A DNA stretch of 64,000 nucleotides from Eunapius fragilis. Lineage: Eukaryota; Porifera; Demospongiae; Spongillida; Spongillidae. Every line of letters begins with the position of its first letter. The stretch's first letter is position 1. The DNA is taken from the NCBI GenBank assembly GCA_963681505.1, contig OY811979.1:8106736-8170735 (forward strand). Reading direction: 5' to 3'. Of the stretch, positions 47,180 to 55,979 are shown one piece after another. A model generated the notes under the pieces. The model was given only the letters and a program-made list of their open reading frames with translations. It had not been told where the DNA came from and did not search any database. The position numbers and the translations under genes were made by a program.

Positions 47180-47405
47180 ATACCACAGACCTCTAGCTAG
47201 TTACAACTAACTTACGAAAGATTGAAGGCGCCGGGCCTTTTTGTAAGGCTTCTTGCTTTCTGGATTGTATGCCTAACGACTTATCACGCCGCCCCTTCTT
47301 TCTTTCATTCGCTTCGGCGAAAATGTCACGCTCTGCACATTCAAAGCAATATCTTGCGACTCCTCTGCTTTCATTTATTATATGCACCCCCGTATTCATT
47401 ATAAT
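47180..47405 (-). other. Conserved ORF-like block of family 3 arms
   Basis: On the minus strand the block reads about YYNKRGCIVNES, ARYCFECAERDIF, EANERKKGRRDK, DPESKK and APSIFRKL. The same block recurs in all six family 3 arms (near 38660-38850, 40870-41090, 43265-43430, 49745-49940, 52735-52900). Most copies have stops or frame changes, but the Lys/Arg-rich basic peptide with CFEC is recognisable in each. It may be a relic of an element gene or a terminal exon. Function unknown. Confidence 0.4.
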
Positions 47406-48104
47406 AGAATACACCTATGTACGTCACTATAGATATATAACAAGGGGTGCATAGTACCTTTTGCATATAACATATCCTTTGCTACCGTTAATGTAAACCA
47501 AGCTAGACAAATATGTATTCTGGTTCAGAAGGTCATAACATGAAATATAAACTATATGTCCGATCGAATGAGGGTAATGAGTATGCATTATCTTTGCTGT
47601 CTTAGCTTTCTAAGCGTATGAAGTTTCACTATAATGATATATTCGCCGTCGGAATAAAATTCATAGAGGCCACATATACTGTCTGCTAACCGTTTCACGA
47701 CGTCGACATCTCAAATAATAGTATCGCTATCATTACATTAGCAGAACTGAGGGGTGTACCTGTTTACTGTGTGACGTGCGCTAACAGTAATAAAATCAAG
47801 CTTTACCTAAACACCGAAATCTGTAACTCTCCGGATCCAGTTTAGAAAGTCATAATACTCGGCAAAAAGTTCCTAACTTTTCTGCTATACATGAGTGCGC
47901 TAACATTAGGCATGAATCGTGAACACAGAGAACGAGTGTGGATTATCTCTACTATCTTACCTTCTAAGTGTATGAAGAGTTATTACGTTGTATAGCTATT
48001 CGCTGGTGGCTCTATCCTAATACGCTTGCTAAACTGAAATAGAAGCCGCGGGTCGATCGGTGTCTTGTTAATCGTATTCACGACAAATAATGATCCACGC
48101 ATGT

Positions 48105-48110
<6 letters not shown>

Positions 48111-48178
<68 letters not shown>
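48111..48178. repeat. (TG)n microsatellite, 3b right arm
   Basis: Pure TG run. Confidence 0.95.
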
Positions 48179-48179
<1 letters not shown>

Positions 48180-48681
48180 ATAAGTTTTTTATGAGGCCGT
48201 GGGAAGGTGAAGTTCATTGGCCAAGCTCGCCCATACGAAATGTGTGTGCCGCCGACATGCTAGATGAAGAATAATTCAGGCTCTATATAGTTTCCCACTC
48301 GCGCATAGTCTCGCGGAACTAGAACCCGCAGAATATATATATGCAGCTAGGCTATAGAAGGACAACCGGGATATAGGTGTGGCTTCGTAGTTATTAGAAA
48401 GCCCGATTCCATACCGGAATCACTTCGGTTCCATACCAAAATTTCAAATTTTCGATTTTCCAAAATATTTATATTTGACCAAACCAATAATTGAACCCAT
48501 TTTACGCAATCGTTCGAATTCTCGACTTTCCAATCCAAGCCGCCATCGAAATTGAGGCGAATGTCTGGCAAAATACGATTATGTCATTAAACGAAAGATC
48601 GAAAAATGGCAATAAAATGGACAAACAAGAGTGCCATTAATAGAGAAATCGAAATGGCGGAAAGGCACACAGACCTACACG

Positions 48682-48753
48682 GACCATGCAAAATAATCGT
48701 GTTCTAAGTATTTGATAATTAAGAATTTGAAATGGCCGAAAAATACACGGACC
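48682..48753. mobile_element. Family 4 tip fragment
   Basis: After the GACC that completes the 3a tip comes ATGCAAAATAATCGTG and so on to a family 4 right tip (GAAATGGCCGAAAAATACAC then GGACC). It matches 18985-19050 with about three differences over 66 bp. Only the outermost 70 bp of this copy survive; it ends at 48753 and unrelated sequence follows to the 3c target site. Confidence 0.75.
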
Positions 48754-48890
48754 GTTATGTTCTGATAGCTCAGCTCTTACTGACACATTACAGTAGTGGT
48801 CAAAATAAACTTGACGTTTTTTGTAATGCCATTACAGTTGCACGGTCATTTAAAAAGACCGCACGCTAGTCCAACTGAACTGTACACGGG

Positions 48891-48896
48891 CACCTG
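48891..48896. other. Target-site duplication CACCTG, left copy
   Basis: Directly before the left tip of element 3c and preceded by the tip-like TGTACACGGG; second copy at 53744-53749. Confidence 0.9.
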
Positions 48897-50226
48897 GGTC
48901 TGTGTGCCTTTCCGCCATTTCGATTTCTCTATTAATGGCACCCTTGTTTGTCCATTTTATTGCCATTTTTTGATCTTTCGTTTAATGACATAACCACATT
49001 TTGCCAGACATTCGCCTCAATTTCGATGGCAGCTTGGATTGGGAAATCGAGAATTCGAACTATTGCGTAAAATGGGTTCCATTATTGGTTTTGTCAAATT
49101 TAAATATTTTGGAAAATCGAACATTTGAAATTATGGTATGGAACCGAAGTTGTCCGGAATGGAATCGGGCTTTCTAATAACTACGAAGCCACACCTATAT
49201 CCTGGTTGCCGTTCTATAGCCTAGCTGCATGCATATGTTTACTGCGGCTCTAGCTCCGCGAGACTAAACGCGAGTGAGAAACTATACAGCCTGAATCTAG
49301 TTACAGACACGCATGTCGGCGGCACCCACATTTCGTATGGGTGAGCTTGGCTAATGAACTTTACCTTCACCCGACCTCACGACACACACAATAAAATCAA
49401 GCTTCTGCCAGTAATGTAATGATACACTATTATTTGAGATGTAGACGTAGTGAAACGGTTAACATACATATATGTGGCCTCTATTCCGACGGCGAATGTA
49501 TCATTAGTGAAACTTCATACGCTTAGAAGGCAAAGACAGCAAAGATAATGCGTACTCGTTACCCTCATTCGATCGGACATATAGTTTATATTTCATGTTA
49601 TGATCGACCTTCTGAACCAGAATACGTATATCTGTCTAATTACATCATTAACGAGGGCAAAGGATATGCTATATGTAAAAGGTACTATGCACCCCTTGTT
49701 ATACATCTATAGTGACGTACATAGGTGTCACTTGTATTCTATTATAACAAAAGGGGGTGCATATTATACATGAAAGCAGACGATCGAGTCGCAAGATATT
49801 GCTTTGAATGTGCAGAGCGTGACATTTTCGTGGAAGCGAATGAAAGAAAGAAGGGGCGGCGTGACAAGTCCTAGAAAACCGTTACGCAAACAATCCAGAA
49901 AGCAAGAAGTCTTACTAAAATGCCCGGCGCCATCATTCTTTCGTAAGTTACTAGTAACTAGCTAGAGGTCTGTGGTAGAACAGAATTCAGCTAACTGGTC
50001 ATAAAGATATACATCACATGACGTCATGTACTAATCGATATGTTGTGCTCCCACACTCAACTTAAAATGAGTGGAACAAGATATAGAAGTTTAATATAGA
50101 TGAAACTGGGAGGAGGATTCGTGTAAGTATCAATAATCATTGTGTAGAAAGTAAGCGAACAAGGATGCCTATGCATTTAGAATACATAAATACAACCAGT
50201 ACCAACAGGTAACAAGCTGGGATGGA

Positions 50227-50440
50227 CACGAATCATGATAGAGAGAGAGACGAGAGAGAGGGAGGGAGGGAGGGAGGGAGGGAGGGAGAAAGGGAGGGAG
50301 TGAGGGAGGGAGATAAAGAGGGAGGGAGGGAGGGGGAGAGAGAGAGGGAATGTGAGAGAGAGAGATGGAATGTGAGAGAGAGAGGGAAAGAGTGAGAGTG
50401 AGAGAGGGAAAGAGAGTGAGAGAGGGGTGTGGAGGGGGTG
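50227..50440. repeat. GA-rich tract in 3c core
   Basis: GGGAGG and GAGAGA units, equivalent to 39176-39332 in 3a. Confidence 0.9.
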
Positions 50441-50586
50441 ACATAGAATCAATTTCATCTTGTGGTTTAGAATACGAATGTTATTTAAAATTTGGGTTTT
50501 GGGGTCAACTTTGTAACCTGATAAAAATTGTTCGATGACTACAGTATGCAAACCCATCCATTATACATATATTTACTCCGCATTCA

Positions 50587-50708
50587 GCACAGCCGTACCC
50601 AGAGGGGGCTCGTAACCAGGGAAACCCGTAAAATTGCTAGTATAATCTGATTTTACTAGCAATTTTACGGGTTTCCCTGGTTACGAACCCCCTCTGGGTA
50701 CGGCCCTG
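50587..50708. mobile_element. Small hairpin MITE, about 120 bp
   Basis: GCCGTACCCAGAGGGGG and a following 35 bp pair with the complement around a short TAATCTGATT loop. The end GGCCGTACCCAGAGG is a common MITE-type terminus. No copy at the equivalent place in 3a or 3b. Confidence 0.75.
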
Positions 50709-50799
50709 CATTGGTACCTTTGCCGATTTTAAATGATTCTTCTATGGCTCAAAATCAGTTTCACATGCATGCCGTAGCCATTAAGTTGGTTAATTTCAT

Positions 50800-51035
50800 T
50801 GACAGGGATTTAACCTATTGGTTCCCACCATCCCTGACCAGTGGCAGGGATTTAATACATTGTTGCGTAGAGTATGAACCACACCCAGGTATCACACATG
50901 ACCAGAGGCCAGTGATATAACCCATTGTGGACCCCCACCCAGATATCACATGACCAGTGACCAGGGATTTACCCCATTGCTGTCCTGAGTATGAACCACA
51001 ACCCTGACCAGTGGCCATGCAGGGATTTAACCCAC
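50800..51035 (+). repeat. Minisatellite, about 60-bp units, 3c copy
   Basis: Four or so units related to 46138-46545 (GACCAGTGGCAGGGATTTAA and variants). Confidence 0.75.
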
Positions 51036-51329
51036 TGTTCATTAGTATGCATTGTTATGGTACCCATGCAGCTCTCCATAGACACCCGGTAGAATATATA
51101 TATTTATTACATTGCAGGAAATCAAGTTTTTCATGTCCGCACAATGACCACTTTATGAAGGCTTAACTCATACATAAAGAAGCTAACGTTAATGCGGTTG
51201 ATCAGATATACTAAATACTGTACCTTTGGAGCAAACACGCGTACAGGACCGCGAATCACTTGTTAAGGTTAATTTGCACAACAACATACAAGCTATCTCA
51301 TTTTCGGTTTTGAAGAGAGTTAGGTTGGG

Positions 51330-51510
51330 TTTGCATCCCTTTGGTGGTAGAGCTGGGCACCTGAAGCTCAGCATAGTCTCTCTAGACTTGCAGGTAGACT
51401 AGCCACTAGACTGGGGCAGCCTAAATCCATCACAACAAACCAGATCTATGGTAGATTGAACTTGACCCTGATCAGAGCCAACTCCAGGGCCATTCTATCT
51501 AGAGTATGTG
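51330..51510 (+). mobile_element. LINE-like RT extreme C-terminus remnant in 3c
   Basis: Conceptual reading SWAPEAQHSLSRLAGRLA, then NQIYGRLNLTLIRANSRAIL. Equivalent to 45055-45245 (inverted) and 39815-39985. Confidence 0.6.
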
Positions 51511-51574
51511 TTTAACTTTGTTGTGTGTATCTAATACATGTATTTCTTTTTTACTCCTGCACTGCTGTGGACAC

Positions 51575-52594
51575 TTCAGATACAGCTTGGAGACAGGCAA
51601 TTCTAGACCTTAGTAAGGGAGGGTTAGGTCTTCACTCACAATACCAACTTGCTCCTGCAGCATATATAGCCTCTATTTGCTCAGCTGGGTTTGGTTCAGA
51701 GACAAATCTTCACCTCTGTTCTGCAGTTGCAGATTTCAATTCTGCTGTTCCACCTGACAAGGCACTGCAAATTCACTCCCTTCTCTCAGCGTCTCTGGTC
51801 TCCCAAAAAAAAACTATCCAGCACATTGGACACTTGTATGTTCAATCTGCTGTTGGAAACCTCCTCCAATGCTAACCAAGCACGATTGCTTTCAGTTTCT
51901 GCACCACATGCATCATCCTGGCTGTCTGTTTTACCATCACAGTGGCTGGATCTACATCTTGATGCACCGGTCCATCAAGATGCCATAAAATGGTGGCTTG
52001 GTATGGGCACTTCCCAGAAATTCCAGTGTGCACTTCGCCCTGGCAATGCCTTTCACCCTCTAGGACATCATGCCACCACTTGTAAGCATGGTGGTGATGT
52101 GGTGGTATGACACAACACCCTTCGTGATGTTCTGGCTGAAACATGCCACCGGGCCCATCTTGGCATCCAAGTGGAAGCAGGTAATGACCTCACAGCTGAT
52201 CATAGCCACACCCATCCTGCTGACCTTCTGTTGACTTACTGGACAACAGGCAAGACAGCTGCCTTTGATATCTCTGTAACCTCTCCGCTTAACACACATT
52301 GGAAGCAGGAGTGTCTGCAGGATCAGCTGCCATTGCCAGTGAGGTCAGAAAGCACAGGGCCAATGATGCAAAATGCAAAGAACTCGGCTGGTTGTGTGTT
52401 CCCCTGGTAGCAGAGACTTATGGTGCATGGGGAAATGAAGCTGTTGAAGCCTTCTCACAGCTGGCTTCTATCTAGGCTTGCCACGCTCACATGCAGGCCC
52501 AAGTCGGTTGTACTTAGAGACATCTATGGCACACTCAACTTCCATCTAGTGAGGGCCAATGCAAATGCCATCCTCTCCAGATGTATTTTGAATT
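51575..52594 (+). mobile_element. LINE-like reverse transcriptase C-terminal half in 3c
   Basis: Inverted equivalent of 43965-44945. It reads WRQAILDLSKGGLGL (RT thumb start), APAAYIASICSAGFGSETNL, then in other frames LLSVSAPHASSWLSVLPSQ, GHHATTCKHGGDVVV, RHNTLRDVLAETCHRAHLG, PADLLLTYWTTGKTAAFD and the end motif. There are at least three frame changes, so it is non-functional. Similarity begins just after GCTGTGGACACTTCAG, a splice-acceptor-like string also present in 3b near 44965. Confidence 0.7.
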
Positions 52595-53261
52595 AACATT
52601 AACTATAGGCTATGTTTAATATTGTACTCATGTGTATGTATTGTAATAATGATTATTATTGTATAAATAAATAATGAGTTAATGTGACCAATGACCACTA
52701 GATTCTGTTCTACACCAGACCCCTGGCTAGTTACTACTAACTTACGAAAGATTGAAGGCCCCTGGCCTTTTTGTAAGACTTCTTGCTTTCTGGATCGTTT
52801 ACGTAACGGTTTTTATCAAAAATGCCACGCTCTGCACATTCAATATCTTGCGACTCGTCTGCTTATACTTTACACCCTCTTTTGTTATATATAGCTATTG
52901 ATTATAATAGAATTCAAGTGGTACATGATACCGTTAATGATGTAATAAATCCAAGCTACACAAATATATGTATTCTGGTTCATAAGGTCAAATACGAAGT
53001 ATAAACTATGTCCGATTGAATGAGGCCAAGGGTAACGAGTATGCATTATCTTTGCTGTCGTAGCTTTCTAAGCGAATGCAGTTTCACTAATAATATATTC
53101 GCCCTCGGAATATTCATAGAGGCCTAATACGCGCGCTTGCTAAATTTAAATAGATGCCGCGGGTCCTGTTGTTAATCTTATTAACGACACACAATTCAAG
53201 ATCCAAGCATGTACCGCGCACAATTGGAGTGTATGTGCGTGCGTTTGTGTGCATGTGTGCG

Positions 53262-53316
<55 letters not shown>

Positions 53317-53331
53317 CGTGTGTGTGTGTGT
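53262..53331. repeat. (TG)n microsatellite, 3c right arm
   Basis: TG run with a CGCGCGCG patch at 53308-53318. Confidence 0.95.
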
Positions 53332-53743
53332 GATGAAGAATAATTCAGGCTCTATATAGTTTCTCACTCGCAAATAGTCTCCGTCGCGGAGCTAGAACCC
53401 GCAGTATATATGCAGCTAGGCTATAGAAGGACAACCGGGATATAAGTGTGGCTTCGTAGTTATTAGAAAGCCCCATTCCATTCCGGACTCACTTCGGTTC
53501 CATACCAAAATTTCAAATGTTCGATTTCCAAAATATTTAAATTTGACAAAACCAATAATTGAACCCATTTTACGCAATCGTTCAAATTCTCGACTTCCCA
53601 ATCCAAGCTGCCATCGAAATTGAGGCGAATGTCTGGCAAAATGTGGTTATGTCATTAAACGAAAGATCAAAAAATGGCAATAAAATGGACAAACAAGAGT
53701 GCCATTAATAGAGAAATCGAAATGGCGGAAAGGCACACAGACC

Positions 53744-53749
53744 CACCTG
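53744..53749. other. Target-site duplication CACCTG, right copy
   Basis: Identical to 48891-48896; end of the long-TIR cluster. Confidence 0.9.
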
Positions 53750-53931
53750 TAGTTTACACCTAATTAACAAGTTCTTTGATCGCCATTCACGAACACCGTT
53801 TGCTAGAATGTTGTCACCGTTCGCGAGCACATTTCTACATGCGCATTTAGAAGCTTAACGCTGCGCTGATGTTTGCCCTCACCCACTCTAATCGCTTCCC
53901 TTTATTAGCTTCCTGGATCATTTGGCAGTAA

Positions 53932-54259
53932 GGGGGCTTGTCCAAACTATGTTTGGAAAAATTAGCGTCATTGTGACGTTAACATTTTAACCCCCCCCCC
54001 CCCCCCCCCCCCCCCTCTTAGCGTCATAGCGTTTTTGTTAGATTAGTAGCATGAAACATTACTCAATGTGCAGTGTAGTCTGAATAGACGTAACTGCTGC
54101 AACTGGAGTCAACGCTGCAGCTAACTAGATGTTCCGTATTATAAAACAATACTTGCGGACAATAAAGTTTTTCTTAACGTCACAGCCTCCCCCCCCCCCC
54201 CCCCCCCCCTAACGTCACAATGACGCTAATTTTTCCAAATATAGTTTGGACAAGCCCCC
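53932..54259. mobile_element. Harbinger-type MITE, 328 bp
   Basis: GGGGGCTTGTCCAAACTAT at the left is inverted at the right, and the TIRs extend about 55 bp through TTAGCGTCATTGTGACGTTA. TAA stands on both sides, the 3-bp TWA duplication usual for PIF/Harbinger. Two poly-C runs (about 53991-54015 and 54189-54209) lie inside. Confidence 0.8.
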
Positions 54260-54326
54260 TAAGTGCTACTGCGGAATGAATGTCCAGCCAAGTGCCTGTC
54301 TGCAGCAAAGGACGGTACGTATAGAG

Positions 54327-54797
54327 CTAGTGTCTCTTGGAACGAAAGAGACGATGGAACTGAAGTGCTAATGTCTCGTTGTCCTCTCTCATCTGCTGTT
54401 CGACGATTGCTTTAATGGCTTTCGTGACTGCTTCCTTGTTTTCGACAGATGGAAGGAGGACTGGAGGGGCATGTGGTAGGGGAGGAGGACTGGAGGGGTA
54501 TGTGGGAGGGGAGGAGGACTGGAGAGGCGTGTGAGAGGTGGAGGAGGACTGGAGGGGCATGTGGGAGGGGAGGAGGACTGGAGGGGCATGTGAGAGGGGG
54601 AGGAGGACTGGAGGGGCATGTGGGAGGGGGAGGAAAACTGGAGGAGCATGTGGGAGGGGAGGAGGACTGGAGGGGCATGTGGGAGGGGAGGTAGACTGGA
54701 GGGGAATGTGGGAGGGGGAGGAGGACTGGAGGGGCATGTGGGAGGGGGAGGAGGACTGGAGGGGCATGTGGGAGGGGGAGGAGGACTGGAGGGGCAT
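54327..54797 (-). CDS. Minus-strand reading frame with Pro/Ser repeats and a charged C-terminus
   Basis: The C-terminal 40 codons are not repetitive and look like real protein: ENKEAVTKAIKAIVEQQMRE, then DNETLALQFHRLFRSKRH and a stop at the low end. They read as an amphipathic helix. Upstream the frame runs into the 28/29-bp minisatellite, which encodes MPLQSSSPSH or HAPPVLLP repeats in shifting frames. The C-terminal part may be a genuine exon, with the repeat either intronic or coding. No family recognised. Confidence 0.35.
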   Translation of the reverse strand: MPLQSSSPSHMPLQSSSPSHMPLQSSSPSHIPLQSTSPPTCPSSPPPLPHAPPVFLPLPHAPPVLLPLSHAPPVLLPSHMPLQSSSTSHTPLQSSSPPTYPSSPPPLPHAPPVLLPSVENKEAVTKAIKAIVEQQMREDNETLALQFHRLFRSKRH

Positions 54798-54940
54798 GTG
54801 GGAGGGGAGGAGGACTGGAGGGGCATGTGGGAGGGGGAGGAGGACTGGAGGGGCATGTGGGAGGGGAGGAGGACTGGAGGGGCATGGGGAAGGGAGGAGG
54901 ACTGGAGGAGCATGTGGGAGGGGAGGAGGACTGAAGGTAG
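54448..54940. repeat. 28/29-bp minisatellite, about 17 units
   Basis: Unit GGACTGGAGGGGCATGTGGG plus AGGGG(G)AGGA. The two unit lengths alternate irregularly, so no single coding frame is kept across the array; all six frames are largely free of stops. Confidence 0.95.
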
Positions 54941-54959
54941 GAAGTCCTATGTTTCAAAA

Positions 54960-55515
54960 ACAAATAGTAATACCATGGTTGGATAGGTGACAATGTGGCG
55001 ATTTCAAATGTGCTTTTGTTTTTGTCAAAATGTTAACGGAGGACAAGTTATGGGGCATCAAATTTTCGACGCCATATTCCAAATAGTTAGAACATTAGCG
55101 TTTCGCAAATAAATTAAGACCGCCATTTGTTCCGTATATCTAATTATTAGCATTTTTATTGTAGGTTATAGGTTAACTGTTAAGGGTGGGCTATATGATT
55201 TTTGTAATTGGCAGGTAAATTATTTTTAAGGTGTGTCCGTATTCTTAGCCGGACTCTACATAATATGTTGTATATATAATGCGCGGTAAATGTGCGATCG
55301 ATTGTATATGCGCGCGTTTCAATGTGTGCGCGCGTGTTGTTTATATGTCCTTGTGTTATGTATGTACGCTAATTGTGTCTGCGCGTAAGAAGTTACGTTG
55401 CTGACGGACAACAGCTACTGCTTGGCATGTCCGAGTTCATTAGATTATACTACCTCGTGCACTGTAAGGGTTAAGCTCATCTGTAGGCGCTTTCTCAACT
55501 ATGGATTGTATATAG
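54960..55515. other. No gene seen
   Basis: A/T-rich sequence without supported frames; it has a GCGCGCG patch near 55315-55335. It could be intergenic or promoter sequence. Confidence 0.3.
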
Positions 55516-55518
55516 TAA

Positions 55519-55563
55519 GGGGGCGTCTCCAAACTATTTTTGAAAAGATAACGTCATTTTGTC
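55519..55563 (+). mobile_element. Remnant of the Harbinger-type MITE end
   Basis: TAA then GGGGGCGTCTCCAAACTAT and AACGTCATTTTGTCAA match the left end of 53932-54259 with several changes; no right end. Confidence 0.65.
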
Positions 55564-55639
55564 AACCAAATAATTATTAAGATACAATATAACATGTATA
55601 CGTATATACACACACATATAATGCATAAAACGAGCCGCT

Positions 55640-55845
55640 TGAGACATGACAATGTGCATTTTCCAGGGGTCTCCTGTGTAAGAAGATAATCATAATGGAC
55701 TGTCTGCGGGTATCCTGGGGTGAGCATCCAGGGTACTGTAGGGGTACAGGGACGTGAGCCGGTGGGAGAGACGTGAGCCGTCGAGAGATGTGAGCCATCC
55801 GATGTACTGTAGGGGAACAGGTGTGTGTCCTGGGGACTGAGGGTT
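55640..55845 (-). repeat. Dispersed repeat with about 40-bp subunits, minus orientation
   Basis: Inverted relative of 58030-58215. Shared blocks include CAGGGGGTCTCCTGTGTA-type, ATAATCAT(A/T)ATGGACTGTCT, CTGGGGTGAGC and CTGTAGGGGTACAGG. Subunits end in GTCCTGGGG. Confidence 0.75.
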
Positions 55846-55979
55846 GTCTGTTCAGTCAGTACTTCTTGAAATGTATGTCTGCGATGACTTGATGCCTGCA
55901 TGGGGATTTATAGCCTGACAAACAAGCAAAATATTTTTATGCACACTGAATAGACCCATTGTTAGTAGTAGGGGTGCAT

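Larger units (their letters stand above)
42459..48675. mobile_element. Family 3 long-TIR element 3b (6.2 kb), inserted in the tip of 3a
   Basis: Tips GGTCTGTGTGCCTTTCCGCC at both ends. Flanks CACACG (42453-42458) and TACACG (48676-48681) fit a 6-bp duplication with one mismatch, taken from the 3a tip. Arms about 42459-43600 and 46675-48675; the right arm is longer because it contains a foldback MITE. The core carries, on the minus strand, an RT C-terminus and a second RT remnant, plus a minisatellite. The core is the inverted equivalent of the core of 3c. Confidence 0.8.
48897..53743. mobile_element. Family 3 long-TIR element 3c (4.8 kb)
   Basis: Both tips GGTCTGTGTGCCTTTCCGCC; perfect 6-bp CACCTG duplication. 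Left arm to about 50105, right arm from about 52690. The core has a GA tract, a small hairpin, the minisatellite and two plus-strand RT fragments. No transposase recognised. It is the rightmost element of the cluster and borders host-like sequence at 53750. Confidence 0.9.

Noticed and set aside
37454-48685. Pairing the tip at 37456 directly with the tip at 48675 as one element
   Set aside because: Flanking six-mers (GGACCG and TACACG) do not match, whereas 42459 with 48675 gives 5 of 6.
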